Notes: generated by a model from the sequence alone, not told the origin. Numbered from the stretch's first letter, positions 6,536 through 15,326 are shown. The stretch is DNA of 22,197 nt from Prolixibacteraceae bacterium UBA6029 (GCA_002429385.1 DIZL01000015.1:1-22197), one strand, 5' to 3'. Program-made: numbers and translations.

Positions 6536-6745
6536 CTACATTGCTTTTTGGAGATAATCATCAAAATCTATACATTTAATAGTTTTCCCTTCACCTGCTT
6601 CCTGAATTGCTTTTATTGTTTCATTGTTAGGAATACTAAAAGATTCCTTTTTATCCTCTACGATTTTCCCAATTCCCATCTCCCGAATAAGATCAACGAT
6701 TATACGTCCCTTTTTAGTTCTTTCATTTATAATTATTGTCGTCAT
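6536..6745 (-). CDS. Orphan antitoxin, paralogue of the one at 5333-5527
   Basis: A 69-residue protein. The start is set at the ATG at 6745, because the N-terminus MTTIIINERTKKG then aligns with MTTVIINEKTKEG of the intact pair's antitoxin. The frame is open for 28 more codons upstream, but these give a sequence with no resemblance to the family. The C-terminus (about 45-69, ETIKAIQEAGEGKTIKCIDF) also resembles its paralogue. The toxin downstream is reduced to a C-terminal remnant, so this antitoxin has no local partner. It could neutralise the intact toxin nearby, although this is only inferred. Confidence 0.75.
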   Translation of the reverse strand: MTTIIINERTKKGRIIVDLIREMGIGKIVEDKKESFSIPNNETIKAIQEAGEGKTIKCIDFDDYLQKAM

Positions 6746-7381
6746 CTTCTTTGATATTTCGGGTAAAGGTATAAAAAAATGCCCTTTTATCAGCGGATTA
6801 TCAGCTTCAAGTGTGTTTTTTTGCCACAATTATTTTATCTTTAGCCTTCAAATAAATTCATGCCAAAGTCCGACGTAATGATTCAGCAATGAACTTCTTG
6901 ACTCCGGCCTCCAATATTCTATCCATTCAGAAATTCTTCAGGGAAACAATTGAACTGCTTTCGACCTGCACGGAATGTATCCGAAAAGGGTTTGCGTCGT
7001 GTATGCGTCATATAATTTGAATTTTAATTAACTTCTATCTGTATTGAAATGCATTCTACAACACAGATAGAACACAGATAGAAGTCAGATAATAAGAGGA
7101 GATCCCATCCCGAACCCTACTTCATCCTTACCCGGACAGCGAAGACCTTCCTCAAGTTAGGCTCTTTGCAGGATGGCCTTTTCGCAAACGAGCATTTTGA
7201 AGGGGCAAATAGGCATAACTATTCAATCAGCAAATCATTCACCTTTTTAAAATATGATTTTTCCGAAGAAATAGGAAAGTTTTCATGATCGAATAACAAA
7301 TTCCATATCTTTAAACCTTCTTAGTTGTCGTTATTACAATGAGAAAAGGCATATTTTTACACTGAACTCTAAACCAAATTC
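6746..7381. other. Gene-poor 636-nt gap with a strong hairpin
   Basis: No gene was recognised. A 43-codon frame starting near 6889 on the plus strand has no visible motif and is not called. The clearest structure is at 7031-7085, a perfect 12-bp inverted repeat (ACTTCTATCTGT with ACAGATAGAAGT). Its right arm is also a duplicated 11-bp unit (units at 7063 and 7074). Near 7352-7359 is TATTTTTA, one base from the TAnnTTTG box, which might serve the GH9 gene, but the candidate upstream TTG is 24 nt away, which is longer than usual. The remainder shows no structure I could identify. Confidence 0.45.
7031..7085. repeat. Inverted repeat with duplicated 11-bp unit
   Basis: The 12-bp arms at 7031-7042 and 7074-7085 are perfectly complementary around a loop that contains an extra copy of the right-arm unit (ACAGATAGAA at 7063). 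This gives two overlapping pairing options. No U-tract follows, so it looks like a repeat rather than a terminator. Confidence 0.6.
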
Positions 7382-9865
7382 ATGATGAAAATCAATACAT
7401 TACTATGCGCTGCATTCGTTTTATTTCTTAGTACTGCATTAAGGCTGAACGCGCAATCCCTTAAGATCAATGACAATGAGTATTTCGAGAAACCGGGACT
7501 CAATGTGATGGTCTTCTTTGATATTTATCCCGAAGGACACCAGGGAGCCGTCGGCATAATTCAGAACGGAACCAGGGTAGGGACAAACGGTGATTTGCGT
7601 CTGGAGCCTACTCCCGGACAATGGCAGCCCATCCCGAAGGTTGGCAAACGGACGGTTGACCGCACTAAAAATGAGATCAGCGTAAAATGTACCTTCCCCG
7701 ATTCAAGCATTAACCGTAAAGGTTTTAATCCTGTAGAATATCCCGATTTATACTTTACCTATCATGTACGTGTGGTGGGTGAAGGAAATAAATTCCGCAT
7801 ACTGGTTGATCTCGACAAGCCGCTTCCGGCAGGATGGGAAAAGAAAGTAGGATTCAATTTCGAATTATTCCCTGGGTTGTTATTTGGTAAGAGCTGGTAT
7901 CTGGATCAGCAATCGGGGATATTTCCGCTACAGGCCAATGGTCCGATGGAGAAAGATGCGGATGGAAATTGGCAAGCCTTTCCTATGGCTAAAGGCCAAA
8001 AACTTACACTGGCTCCTGAAACTGCTGCACAAACCATTATCATCGAAAGTAAAGGCCAGCCGCTACAATTGCTCGATGGTCGTTTTTATCACAACAATGG
8101 CTGGTTTGTAGTTCGTTCGCTTGTTACTCCGGGGAAAACCACCGGGGCCATAGAGTGGGTGGTGGATTGCAATGTGTTGCCTGATTTTCAGTCCAAACCA
8201 ATAGTGCATGTCAGCCAGATAGGTTATCATCCCGACCAGCAGAAAATTGCTGAGATTGAAGTTGATAAAAATACCCCGACAGTGGAGAAGGTAAGTCTCT
8301 ACCGCATTTCGGAAGATGGGGGATTAAAAGAAATCAGGACTGTTGTCCCTAAGGAATGGGGTAAGTTTCTACGTTTTAACTATTACCAGTTTGATTTCTC
8401 GGATGTAAAAGTCCCAGGAATCTACCAGATCAAATATGCAGGCAATACAACAGAACCATTCCGCATAAGCGCCACGATTTATGACCGCAATGTCTGGCAG
8501 CCGGTTGTCGAATATTTCCTTCCGGTGCAGATGTGCCACATGCGCATTAACGAAGGCTACCGCGTTTGGCACGGCCTTTGCCATATGGACGATGCACTGA
8601 TGGCTCCGATTGATTCCAATCATTTTGATGGTTACAAGCAAGGGCATTCGACCCTTACCAAATATAAACCGTTGGAACAGGTTCCAGGGCTGAATAGGGG
8701 TGGCTGGCACGATGCCGGTGATTACGATTTACGCGTGGAGTCACAGTCTGGTGAAGTTTGGATTCTATCACAGGCCTACGAATTGTTTCACCCGGATTGG
8801 GATGAAACTACTATTGATCAGAAAGAACATCTGGTTGAGATTCATCGTCCTGACGGCAAAAACGACCTGCTTCAGCAGGTTGAGCATGGAACGATCAGTA
8901 TTCTGGCAGGATATCAAAGCCTGGGACGACTGTACCGTGGAATCATCGAAAACAGCCTGCGCCAGTATGTGCATTTGGGGGATGCCCAGACCATCACCGA
9001 TGGAAGGAAATACAATCCAGCTTTGAAGAAAGATGAAGTGAATGCCCATGAGTCAGGCGTATTGGATGACCGTTTGGTGTTTACAGAAGAAAATCCCGGA
9101 CGTGAACTTGACGTGGCTAAAGGACTTGCAACAGGAGCACGGGTGCTGAAAGGATTTAACGATACCCTGGCCATACAGTCAATAAATACTGCTGAAGCTT
9201 TGTATGCCGGAGTGGATGCAAAGAATCAACGGCTGACAGGGTCGAAAATCACGGCTGCAATTGAGTTGCTGATCACTACGGGCAACTCGAAATATCAGGC
9301 CGATATTCTGAAATATACCCAGCCTGAAGTCTTGAAAAGACCTGAAATCATAGGTTCACTGGGACGGGTTCTGAAACGAATCAACGATGCAAAGCTTACT
9401 GCAATGGTTGAAACAGCTGCTAAAAATTACAAAGCCCAAGTCGATAAAGTACAGACTGAGAATCCATTTGGGGTACCTTATCATCCGCAAATATGGGGAG
9501 ATGGCTGGACGATTCAGGGCTTTGGCGTCAATCAGTATTTCCTTCAAAAGGGATTTCCAGAGATTTATGATGCCGGATATATGCTGAGCGCGCTTAACTT
9601 TGTGCTGGGAAATCATCCCGGAGAAAACACTTCATCGTTTGTTTCAGGAGTCGGTTCGCGATCAGTTACCCAGGCATACGGGGCTAACCGTGCCGACCGT
9701 TCGTTTATCCCCGGAGGTTCAGTTTCAGGAACAGGAATTATTCGCCCTGACTTTCCCGAGTTGAAGGAATGGCCCTATTTCTGGCAGCAAACCGAATATG
9801 TTTTGGGGGGAGGATCGTCTAATTTTATGTTTTTAGTGCTGGCGGCTAAAGATGTACTTCGATAA
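7382..9865 (+). CDS. Secreted glycoside hydrolase family 9 protein
   Basis: An 827-residue exported glycosidase. Residues 1-25 form a signal peptide (hydrophobic core AAFVLFLSTAL, cleavage around NAQ-SL). A beta-rich N-terminal region of roughly 250 residues follows. Then comes an Ig-like CelD_N-type domain beginning near HVSQIGYHPD, and the catalytic (alpha/alpha)6 domain. The GH9 catalytic base motif DAGD is at 444-447, and the C-terminal acid position fits E805 in QQTEYVLGG, near the NPFGVPYHPQIWG and GSRSVTQAYGANR segments. GH9 enzymes are endoglucanases or related beta-glycosidases, but substrate cannot be read here. No SusC/SusD, carbohydrate sensor or other PUL gene is adjacent. The second ATG one codon later could also be used. 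Confidence 0.9.
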   Translation: MMKINTLLCAAFVLFLSTALRLNAQSLKINDNEYFEKPGLNVMVFFDIYPEGHQGAVGIIQNGTRVGTNGDLRLEPTPGQWQPIPKVGKRTVDRTKNEISVKCTFPDSSINRKGFNPVEYPDLYFTYHVRVVGEGNKFRILVDLDKPLPAGWEKKVGFNFELFPGLLFGKSWYLDQQSGIFPLQANGPMEKDADGNWQAFPMAKGQKLTLAPETAAQTIIIESKGQPLQLLDGRFYHNNGWFVVRSLVTPGKTTGAIEWVVDCNVLPDFQSKPIVHVSQIGYHPDQQKIAEIEVDKNTPTVEKVSLYRISEDGGLKEIRTVVPKEWGKFLRFNYYQFDFSDVKVPGIYQIKYAGNTTEPFRISATIYDRNVWQPVVEYFLPVQMCHMRINEGYRVWHGLCHMDDALMAPIDSNHFDGYKQGHSTLTKYKPLEQVPGLNRGGWHDAGDYDLRVESQSGEVWILSQAYELFHPDWDETTIDQKEHLVEIHRPDGKNDLLQQVEHGTISILAGYQSLGRLYRGIIENSLRQYVHLGDAQTITDGRKYNPALKKDEVNAHESGVLDDRLVFTEENPGRELDVAKGLATGARVLKGFNDTLAIQSINTAEALYAGVDAKNQRLTGSKITAAIELLITTGNSKYQADILKYTQPEVLKRPEIIGSLGRVLKRINDAKLTAMVETAAKNYKAQVDKVQTENPFGVPYHPQIWGDGWTIQGFGVNQYFLQKGFPEIYDAGYMLSALNFVLGNHPGENTSSFVSGVGSRSVTQAYGANRADRSFIPGGSVSGTGIIRPDFPELKEWPYFWQQTEYVLGGGSSNFMFLVLAAKDVLR

Positions 9866-9897
9866 TATCACAACGATACTCTAAGTGATTACTAATG

Positions 9898-9939
9898 AAC
9901 TGCTACGACAAATCAGCGAGCTGACTTTTCGTGGCAGTT
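9898..9939. terminator. Nested hairpin between convergent GH9 and fic genes
   Basis: The outer arms AACTGCTACGA (9898-9908) and TCGTGGCAGTT (9929-9939) pair with one wobble. Inside is a perfect TCAGC/GCTGA stem (9913-9924) followed by TTTT. The element lies in the 77-nt gap between two converging genes, so it may act as a bidirectional terminator. Confidence 0.5.
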
Positions 9940-9942
9940 ACA

Positions 9943-11007
9943 TTAGCTGATACTGTAAATTGTCCCCCTGTTTTTTCCAATTGATGCAATGATCTGTTCA
10001 GCTTTCATATACTGAAGATCTTTTTTCAGGGTATAAATCGTAATGTCTGACATTGCCTGAACCAGGTCATTTAATTTGATGGGTTGATTCTTTTCGATAA
10101 ATTCCTTGATTCGCTTCTGCCTGTCATTGAGGTAGCCGCCTTTGGTTTTGAATACCTCATATTTTTGCTCAAGCCGTTGTGTTAATTTAAAGATTGAGTC
10201 TAAAAAAAACAGGACCCAGGCATTAATTCTTTCAGAATCTGAATATCTGTCCTTTTGTCCATCCATTAAGGCTTCATAGTATGTTTTTTTCTTTTGTTCT
10301 ATAATGTTCTCAAACGAAACATACTGTATGAATAGATAGTCAGATTTTAATAGCAGCAAATTAGTCAATAAACGGGATAATCGGCCATTGCCATCCTGAA
10401 AAGGATGGATGGATAGAAATTCGTAGATAAACATTGCAATGACTACTAATGGGTGGATTTCTTTTATTTCAAGTTGCTGATTTGTCCAGTCAATCAATTG
10501 GTTCATTTCACTTTCAACCAGATGAGGTTCTGTTGTGTTGAATATTATTTTTTGCGTGCCATCGGGGTAATTGGCGACCACTTTATTCGAAAGGTTTTTA
10601 TAATTACCTCTATGCCTGTCGTCTTTGACACTGTATTTTAACAATCGTTGATGTAATTGCTGGACGTAGTTTTTTGAGATTTTAATATCCGTATGGCTTT
10701 CAAAGATTATTTCAAGAACATCGTAATAACCTGCTACTTCTTGCTGATCCCTGGTTGTCAGCTTGGTTATTTTCATGTTTTCAAGCAGTTCCTTTATCTC
10801 ATTATTTGTAAGTTGAGCGCCTTCTATTCGCGTTGATGAACCTATTGATTCAATGGTTGCTATTTTTCGGAGTTCTTTCAGATAATTATTCTCCTTCTGT
10901 TCAACGATATTCCATTTGCCTTTAAAGGAATCAATGTAGCTAATCAAATTGATGATCTGTTGATTCGTTTTGAAATCAAAGCTTAATTTGTCTTGAAAGC
11001 TATCCAT
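9943..11007 (-). CDS. Fic-domain protein (AMP-transferase type) with C-terminal winged helix
   Basis: A 354-residue Fic protein. The active-site motif HPFQDGNGR is at 201-209, with its catalytic His201 and the anion-binding GNGR, so it should transfer AMP (or a related group) from a nucleotide to a protein hydroxyl. Upstream, residues 58-63 (STRIEG) fit the class II inhibitory motif S/TxxxEG, whose Glu62 would block the active site in the resting form. The C-terminal about 90 residues are a helical region that looks like a winged helix-turn-helix (DLVQAMSDITIYTLKKDLQYM), suggesting DNA binding or oligomerisation. The start codon lies within the first copy of a 30-bp direct repeat, so the gene may control itself. 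Target protein unknown. Confidence 0.9.
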   Translation of the reverse strand: MDSFQDKLSFDFKTNQQIINLISYIDSFKGKWNIVEQKENNYLKELRKIATIESIGSSTRIEGAQLTNNEIKELLENMKITKLTTRDQQEVAGYYDVLEIIFESHTDIKISKNYVQQLHQRLLKYSVKDDRHRGNYKNLSNKVVANYPDGTQKIIFNTTEPHLVESEMNQLIDWTNQQLEIKEIHPLVVIAMFIYEFLSIHPFQDGNGRLSRLLTNLLLLKSDYLFIQYVSFENIIEQKKKTYYEALMDGQKDRYSDSERINAWVLFFLDSIFKLTQRLEQKYEVFKTKGGYLNDRQKRIKEFIEKNQPIKLNDLVQAMSDITIYTLKKDLQYMKAEQIIASIGKNRGTIYSIS

Positions 11008-11084
11008 TCTTTATCTATAGTTTATCCATTCAAAGATATTCCAAATTATTCAATTATCCATTCTTTATCCATATTTTATCTATT
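11001..11084. repeat. Direct 30-bp repeat spanning the fic start
   Basis: TATCCATTCTTTATC at 11001 recurs at 11055. The full 30-bp units (11001-11030 and 11055-11084) differ at three positions and are 54 bp apart. Read toward the fic gene, the region holds five or six copies of RGATAA (AGATAAA, GGATAAA, GGATAAT). The first unit overlaps the fic ATG and the second the presumed upstream promoter region, so the units may be binding sites for a regulator, perhaps the C-terminal domain of Fic itself (inference). Confidence 0.55.
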
Positions 11085-11091
11085 ATCTTTG
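11084..11091 (+). promoter_or_regulatory. Candidate -7 box for the gene at 11160
   Basis: TATCTTTG matches TAnnTTTG exactly, about 68 nt before the start codon. The element directly abuts the second unit of the direct repeat at 11055-11084. No good -33 box. Confidence 0.4.
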
Positions 11092-11159
11092 TGGGGAAAT
11101 GCTTTATTGAATTCAATTATGCATTATCTGTTAGGTAAAGGAAAAACAGCAATTCAACA

Positions 11160-13262
11160 ATGAATGAGATAAACAGAAGAGGAATTCATTTGAGGTTAGG
11201 GCAATTTGCACAGGATAGAGCTAATCTTATCTTCGCAGTTGTGCCCCTGTTTCTTATTTGCTTTATGCTTTTCAGGATTGCTGAAATACACTTTTTTTAC
11301 CAGGGATGGTATGATCCTGTTTATGCATATCTGATGAATGGGCTGACGTTTGCCTTAGGATCTAACGACATTGGACACACCGATCACCCAGGGACCCCTT
11401 TGCAACTCTTCATCGCGCTGCTCATTACAATTATCGGCTGGATTCGAGGATCAAACGATCTGGCTGCCGATGTACTGACGCATCCTGAAAGTTATCTTCG
11501 GATTGTTTCCATTGTACTAGTTTTGATTAACTGTGCCTTGCTTTGGCTGTTCGGCCTTTTTGCTTATAAAAATCTGAAGAACAGAAGCTTGGCTGTTGCG
11601 ATGCAACTTCTTCCGCTATTGTCGTTTCAGTTGATTAATTTTTTACCTGTAGTTGCCTGTGAGTCGGTTCTTACGCTTTCATCCCTTGCAATTGCTGCCT
11701 GTATTATTCTTTATGATGCCCGGGAGAAAGGATCTTTTAGGCTGTTGATAGTAATCGCATTATTATCGGCGCTTTCGGTTGCCACCAAGATTTCTTCTCT
11801 ATCCATCCTCATTGTTCCTTTCTTCTTTTTTGAAAAGATAAAGTCAAGAACTATTTATCTGGTGCTTTCATTGCTGTTTATTCTGCTTTTCATTTCTCCG
11901 GTTATCAGTAAATTGGGAAACTTTACGGGATTTATAGGGAAGCTTGCTACGCATACGGGGAAGTATGGCTCCGGAGAGGCTGAGTTGTTCAATGGGAATA
12001 TCTTTTTTCAGTCTATTAAGCAAATGTTGTTGCAGGAGTTCCCCTTTACCTTGCATCTTCTGTTGTTGCCGGTTGGTTGGGTTGTGATCAGCAGACGAAA
12101 TATCACAGGATCACTCCGGCGCTTACATGTTGCGATCACATTGGCTACTGTCTTCCAGGTACTTGCAGTGGCACGGCATTACGGTTTTCATTACCTGATG
12201 CCTGTATTTGCGCTATTTATGCCACTTCACGGATACTTCTGGATAAAACTATTCAGTGAGAAGATCAGCGCCATTTCTCCCCGAATCGTTTCGCTGATTA
12301 TGACGGTACTGGTTTTGGGAGTTTTTACACGCTTAATCGTACTGAACAGGTTCGAAAAAGGCATCACCAATCCTATTGAGCAAACTGCTCAGGCCGTAAA
12401 ATCAGAATGGAAAGGAAAATACATTATTCTCAGCGATTACAACAATGGTGCAGCATTTATTGAGCCTGCAATCCGATTTGGCTTAGGCTATTCCGGCAAC
12501 AGCATGAAAAAGCGTTATACAGCTATACTCGCATCGGCTTATCCCGGCAATTACCTCTGGAATACGCGGGATGGATTAACTGACTGGACATGCGCCTATC
12601 TTTCGTCGGATGTATTTTCAGCAAATAACCAGATCTACATTTATGCGAATACTGGGAATTGTGAGGTTTCCATGTCGAAAATTGCAGAAATGATTGATCA
12701 GGCAGGGATGTCGAAATTCGTGAACCTGAAAAAGGTGTATCAGAATGAAAAGACGGGTGAAGCAATTGCCCTTGCAGGGATTGATACAGCGCAGATTAAA
12801 AAGGACAATTACCCCCGGCTGGTCATTGAAACTTCAATGGAAGAACTTACCGCCAATAAGGAAAATATCAGGACGAATAAAGAAGAATTCATATTGAGGG
12901 GCGGGGAGCTTCTTTCCAACCGTTATGCCCGAAGTGGAAAGTCGTCACTCTTGCTCACCTCCTCTAACCAATTCGGGCTTAATTTTTCAATCCCTGTCTC
13001 CAATGGTAAACGTTTCAAGGTTGAGTTCTGGCAACGGAGTTCGGATCAAAAACAAGCTCTTGCTATTGCTTCGGCTGTCAAAAGTGAAATCTTTTACAAA
13101 GCATCGACCCAAGGTGTTAATACTCCGGGTGAATGGACTAGAAGCGAACTGAATGTGAGCCTACCCACAAATTATCCTGACCCAAATATTCAGTTCTATC
13201 TTTGGAGCCCGGCTTCCGATTCGGTATGGGTGGATGATTTTCGAATGACTGTGTTTGAATAA
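11160..13262 (+). CDS. Multi-pass membrane protein, putative GT-C-type glycosyltransferase
   Basis: A 700-residue protein. Residues about 25-400 contain many hydrophobic helices with a large first extracytoplasmic loop (YDPVYAYLMNGL, then GHTDHPGTPLQLF at about 75-87). The acidic residues in that loop are reminiscent of GT-C enzymes such as the PMT/ArnT group, which use lipid-linked sugars. The remaining about 300 residues are soluble; the last 110 (about 590-700) look like a jelly-roll carbohydrate-binding or lectin-like domain ending in VWVDDFRMTVFE. I see no GT-C signature strict enough to assign a family. The frame is intact. It stands alone, between fic (divergent) and a DUF4160/DUF2442 pair. 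Confidence 0.65.
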   Translation: MNEINRRGIHLRLGQFAQDRANLIFAVVPLFLICFMLFRIAEIHFFYQGWYDPVYAYLMNGLTFALGSNDIGHTDHPGTPLQLFIALLITIIGWIRGSNDLAADVLTHPESYLRIVSIVLVLINCALLWLFGLFAYKNLKNRSLAVAMQLLPLLSFQLINFLPVVACESVLTLSSLAIAACIILYDAREKGSFRLLIVIALLSALSVATKISSLSILIVPFFFFEKIKSRTIYLVLSLLFILLFISPVISKLGNFTGFIGKLATHTGKYGSGEAELFNGNIFFQSIKQMLLQEFPFTLHLLLLPVGWVVISRRNITGSLRRLHVAITLATVFQVLAVARHYGFHYLMPVFALFMPLHGYFWIKLFSEKISAISPRIVSLIMTVLVLGVFTRLIVLNRFEKGITNPIEQTAQAVKSEWKGKYIILSDYNNGAAFIEPAIRFGLGYSGNSMKKRYTAILASAYPGNYLWNTRDGLTDWTCAYLSSDVFSANNQIYIYANTGNCEVSMSKIAEMIDQAGMSKFVNLKKVYQNEKTGEAIALAGIDTAQIKKDNYPRLVIETSMEELTANKENIRTNKEEFILRGGELLSNRYARSGKSSLLLTSSNQFGLNFSIPVSNGKRFKVEFWQRSSDQKQALAIASAVKSEIFYKASTQGVNTPGEWTRSELNVSLPTNYPDPNIQFYLWSPASDSVWVDDFRMTVFE

Positions 13263-13291
13263 GGAAAATGATAACACTTCAGGTTCTTTTA

Positions 13292-13311
13292 AAATGATTC
13301 CATTTTTTTTA
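13292..13311 (+). terminator. Weak hairpin with T-tract after the 11160 gene
   Basis: AAAATG (13292-13297) pairs with CATTTT (13302-13307) across a 4-nt loop and runs into a T-tract ending at 13311. The stem is AT-rich and therefore weak, but the layout resembles an intrinsic terminator 30 nt after the stop. Confidence 0.35.
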
Positions 13312-13435
13312 AAGAGATGGAGTCCCTGACTGGCTTCTTTGCTCTTCCAATAAAATAGAGGTCTACTGGAGTTCAATCTTCTAAATTTAGGGAATCCCCC
13401 TTATATGAAGAATATTTTGTAATTTTGAAATAAAA

Positions 13436-13693
13436 ATGCCTGAAATAAGTAGCTTTTATGGGTTAATTATCCTGATGAACTTTAAAGATCACGCACCACC
13501 GCATTTTCATGTGTGGTATGGAGAATATAAGGCAATGGTAACAATTAAAGACGGAGTTATAAAAGGAGAAATGCCTAAAAGAGCTATCAATATGATTTTT
13601 GATTGGTTAGAGCTACACTCCGAAGAGTTATTGAACGATTGGGAATTAGCACAAAAGGGAGAGCCATTAAATAGGATTGAGCCATTAAAATAG
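13436..13693 (+). CDS. DUF4160 protein
   Basis: An 85-residue protein with the DUF4160 pattern: MPEISSFYG, NFKDHAPPHFHVWYGEYKAMV (about 16-36), then KRAINMIFDWLELHSEELLNDW. The HxPPHFHV segment is the family's hallmark. Together with the downstream DUF2442 gene (6 nt after its stop) it forms the common DUF4160-DUF2442 pair, which has been proposed as a toxin-antitoxin-like module without firm proof. A TAATTTTG box (13420-13427) lies 8 nt before the ATG, so transcription may begin very close to the start codon. Confidence 0.85.
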   Translation: MPEISSFYGLIILMNFKDHAPPHFHVWYGEYKAMVTIKDGVIKGEMPKRAINMIFDWLELHSEELLNDWELAQKGEPLNRIEPLK

Positions 13694-13699
13694 AAAGTT

Positions 13700-13936
13700 A
13701 TGGATATGTTTTTGGAGGTTTCTGACGCAAGATATATTGATAATTATAAGATTCGCTTGCTTTTTAATAATGGAGAATCTAAAACGGTTGATTTGTGGAA
13801 TCAACTTAACGGAAAGGTTTTTGAACCTTTAAGAACCCTGGATTACTTCAAGAGTTTTAAAATCCGGTTTAATACCATAGAATGGGAAAATGGAGCTGAC
13901 TTTGCTCCTGAATTCTTGTATGAAATCGGCAAATAA
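13700..13936 (+). CDS. DUF2442 protein
   Basis: A 78-residue protein of the DUF2442 family: VSDARYIDNYKIRLLFNNGESKTVDL at the start and IEWENGADFAPEFLYE near the C-terminus are characteristic. The fold is small and strand-rich, and the role is unknown. It is the second gene of a short operon with DUF4160 (6-nt spacing, translation probably coupled). Confidence 0.85.
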   Translation: MDMFLEVSDARYIDNYKIRLLFNNGESKTVDLWNQLNGKVFEPLRTLDYFKSFKIRFNTIEWENGADFAPEFLYEIGK

Positions 13937-13996
13937 TATATTTACAAAACTTACACGACTATTATTCTGAAGCAGTAGTTTCCTCCTTTGGGGAAG

Positions 13997-15322
13997 TTAA
14001 CCTTTCCTTTCCCTGAACCGTTTTTCCTTCGCCTTATCTTTAGGTAAATTAGCTTTTTCTTTCTTTTTAGCTCTTCCAATAAAACTTTTTTTCTCGTGAA
14101 AAGCCCCTTTGAAGGTCGGGTCAGCCACTCTTTTCTGGCGATCAATCTCACGCAACTGATCCTGGCTTTCTTCTTTCTTGGAGGCTATGATATCCAGATC
14201 TGCAGGAAGTTCAAGTTTGGGAATTTTCATACGAATCAGGTCTTCAATCTTGTGCAGATTGTATTCTTCAGCAGGATTGACCAGCGTGATTGCAGTGCCT
14301 GTATTGTTTGCCCTTGCCGTTCGTCCGATACGGTGAACGTAATCTTCATGATTGTTGGGGATATCGAAATTGATCACATGGCTGATCATATCTACATCAA
14401 TCCCACGAGAGGATATATCGGTGGTAATCAGGATGCGGACGATTCCGCTTTTAAAGGCATTGATGGCGTTCATCCTTGTGCTCTGTCCTTTATTCGAATG
14501 CATGATGCGCTTTTCACCCTCAGAGCGTCGTTTAATGATCTTAAAAACCTGCTCGGCATTCTCTTTGGTCCCTACGAAAATAATTACCCGTGAAAACGTT
14601 TCCTCGTCACGGAGCAAATAGTTGATCAGGTTTAATTTAGTCTGAAAATTAGGCACCTCATAATACACCTGATTAATCAGTTCTGCAGGTGTGGCTGAAG
14701 GAGCTATTTCAACACGCTCAGGAAAATCAAGGAACTCATGGCTCATTTCTTCAACCTTCTCGTTGAATGTAGCCGAGAACAACAGGTTTTGGCGTTTCAG
14801 CGGAAGTACTTCAAGGAAATTACGTATCTGCGGCATAAAACCCATGTCGAGCATACGGTCCGCTTCGTCTATTACAAGGGTTTTTATTTTTTTAAAGGAA
14901 ACAGCCTCAGCACGGTACAAATCCCACAGACGGCCTGGTGTGGCTACAATGATATCAACTCCGGGTTTGATCAGTTCGGCATGTTTGGTCCAGCCCACCC
15001 CTCCATAGACTGTAGCGCGGCGCAGATTAGTGAATTTAGTCAGGTCTTCGAGATCTTCTCCCACCTGTATGGCCAGTTCCCGTGTGGGTACCAGCACAAT
15101 GGCCCGTGGATCTTTGCCTTCTGCCTTGATCAGTTTCATGATCAGAGGAATGAAGTAAGCGGCCGTTTTCCCGGTGCCGGTTTGTGCAATTCCCAACACA
15201 TCCACTCCTGAACGAATCATTGGAATAGCCTTCTCCTGGATGGGTGTTGGCTCTGTAAAGCCCAATTCCTCAATCGCTTTTAAAACCGACTTGCTTATCT
15301 TTAAATCTTCGAATGTTGACAT
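13997..15322 (-). CDS. DEAD-box RNA helicase (RhlE-like)
   Basis: A 441-residue ATP-dependent RNA helicase. The motifs are complete: Q motif (F4; PTPIQEKA 26-32), I AQTGTGKT (46-53), Ia PTREL (79-83), Ib TPGR (128-131), II DEAD (152-155), III SAT (183-185), and VI HRIGRTAR (330-337). The last 60 residues are a basic tail rich in Lys/Arg and Glu (from about 385), which in RhlE/CsdA-like helicases binds RNA. It probably unwinds short structured RNA in ribosome assembly or mRNA turnover. The start at 15322 is fixed because the Q motif begins at residue 4. A TATCTTTG box ends only 4 nt before the ATG. Confidence 0.93.
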   Translation of the reverse strand: MSTFEDLKISKSVLKAIEELGFTEPTPIQEKAIPMIRSGVDVLGIAQTGTGKTAAYFIPLIMKLIKAEGKDPRAIVLVPTRELAIQVGEDLEDLTKFTNLRRATVYGGVGWTKHAELIKPGVDIIVATPGRLWDLYRAEAVSFKKIKTLVIDEADRMLDMGFMPQIRNFLEVLPLKRQNLLFSATFNEKVEEMSHEFLDFPERVEIAPSATPAELINQVYYEVPNFQTKLNLINYLLRDEETFSRVIIFVGTKENAEQVFKIIKRRSEGEKRIMHSNKGQSTRMNAINAFKSGIVRILITTDISSRGIDVDMISHVINFDIPNNHEDYVHRIGRTARANNTGTAITLVNPAEEYNLHKIEDLIRMKIPKLELPADLDIIASKKEESQDQLREIDRQKRVADPTFKGAFHEKKSFIGRAKKKEKANLPKDKAKEKRFRERKG

Positions 15323-15326
15323 ACCG

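Noticed and set aside
6889..7020. A 43-codon plus-strand frame in the gap before GH9
   Set aside because: No motif, no promoter or start context, and codon content like the surrounding DNA. Not called as a gene.
7382..9865. GH9 gene as part of a polysaccharide utilisation locus
   Set aside because: No SusC/SusD pair, regulator or further glycosidase is adjacent in the window.
13311..13370. Minus-strand reading LYFIGRAKKP resembling the helicase tail (FIGRAKK, from about 14068 on)
   Set aside because: The 15-base identity (GCTCTTCCAATAAAA on the plus strand) is within what chance allows in a 22-kb window, and the sequence beyond it does not follow the helicase. It could be a tiny remnant, but this cannot be supported.
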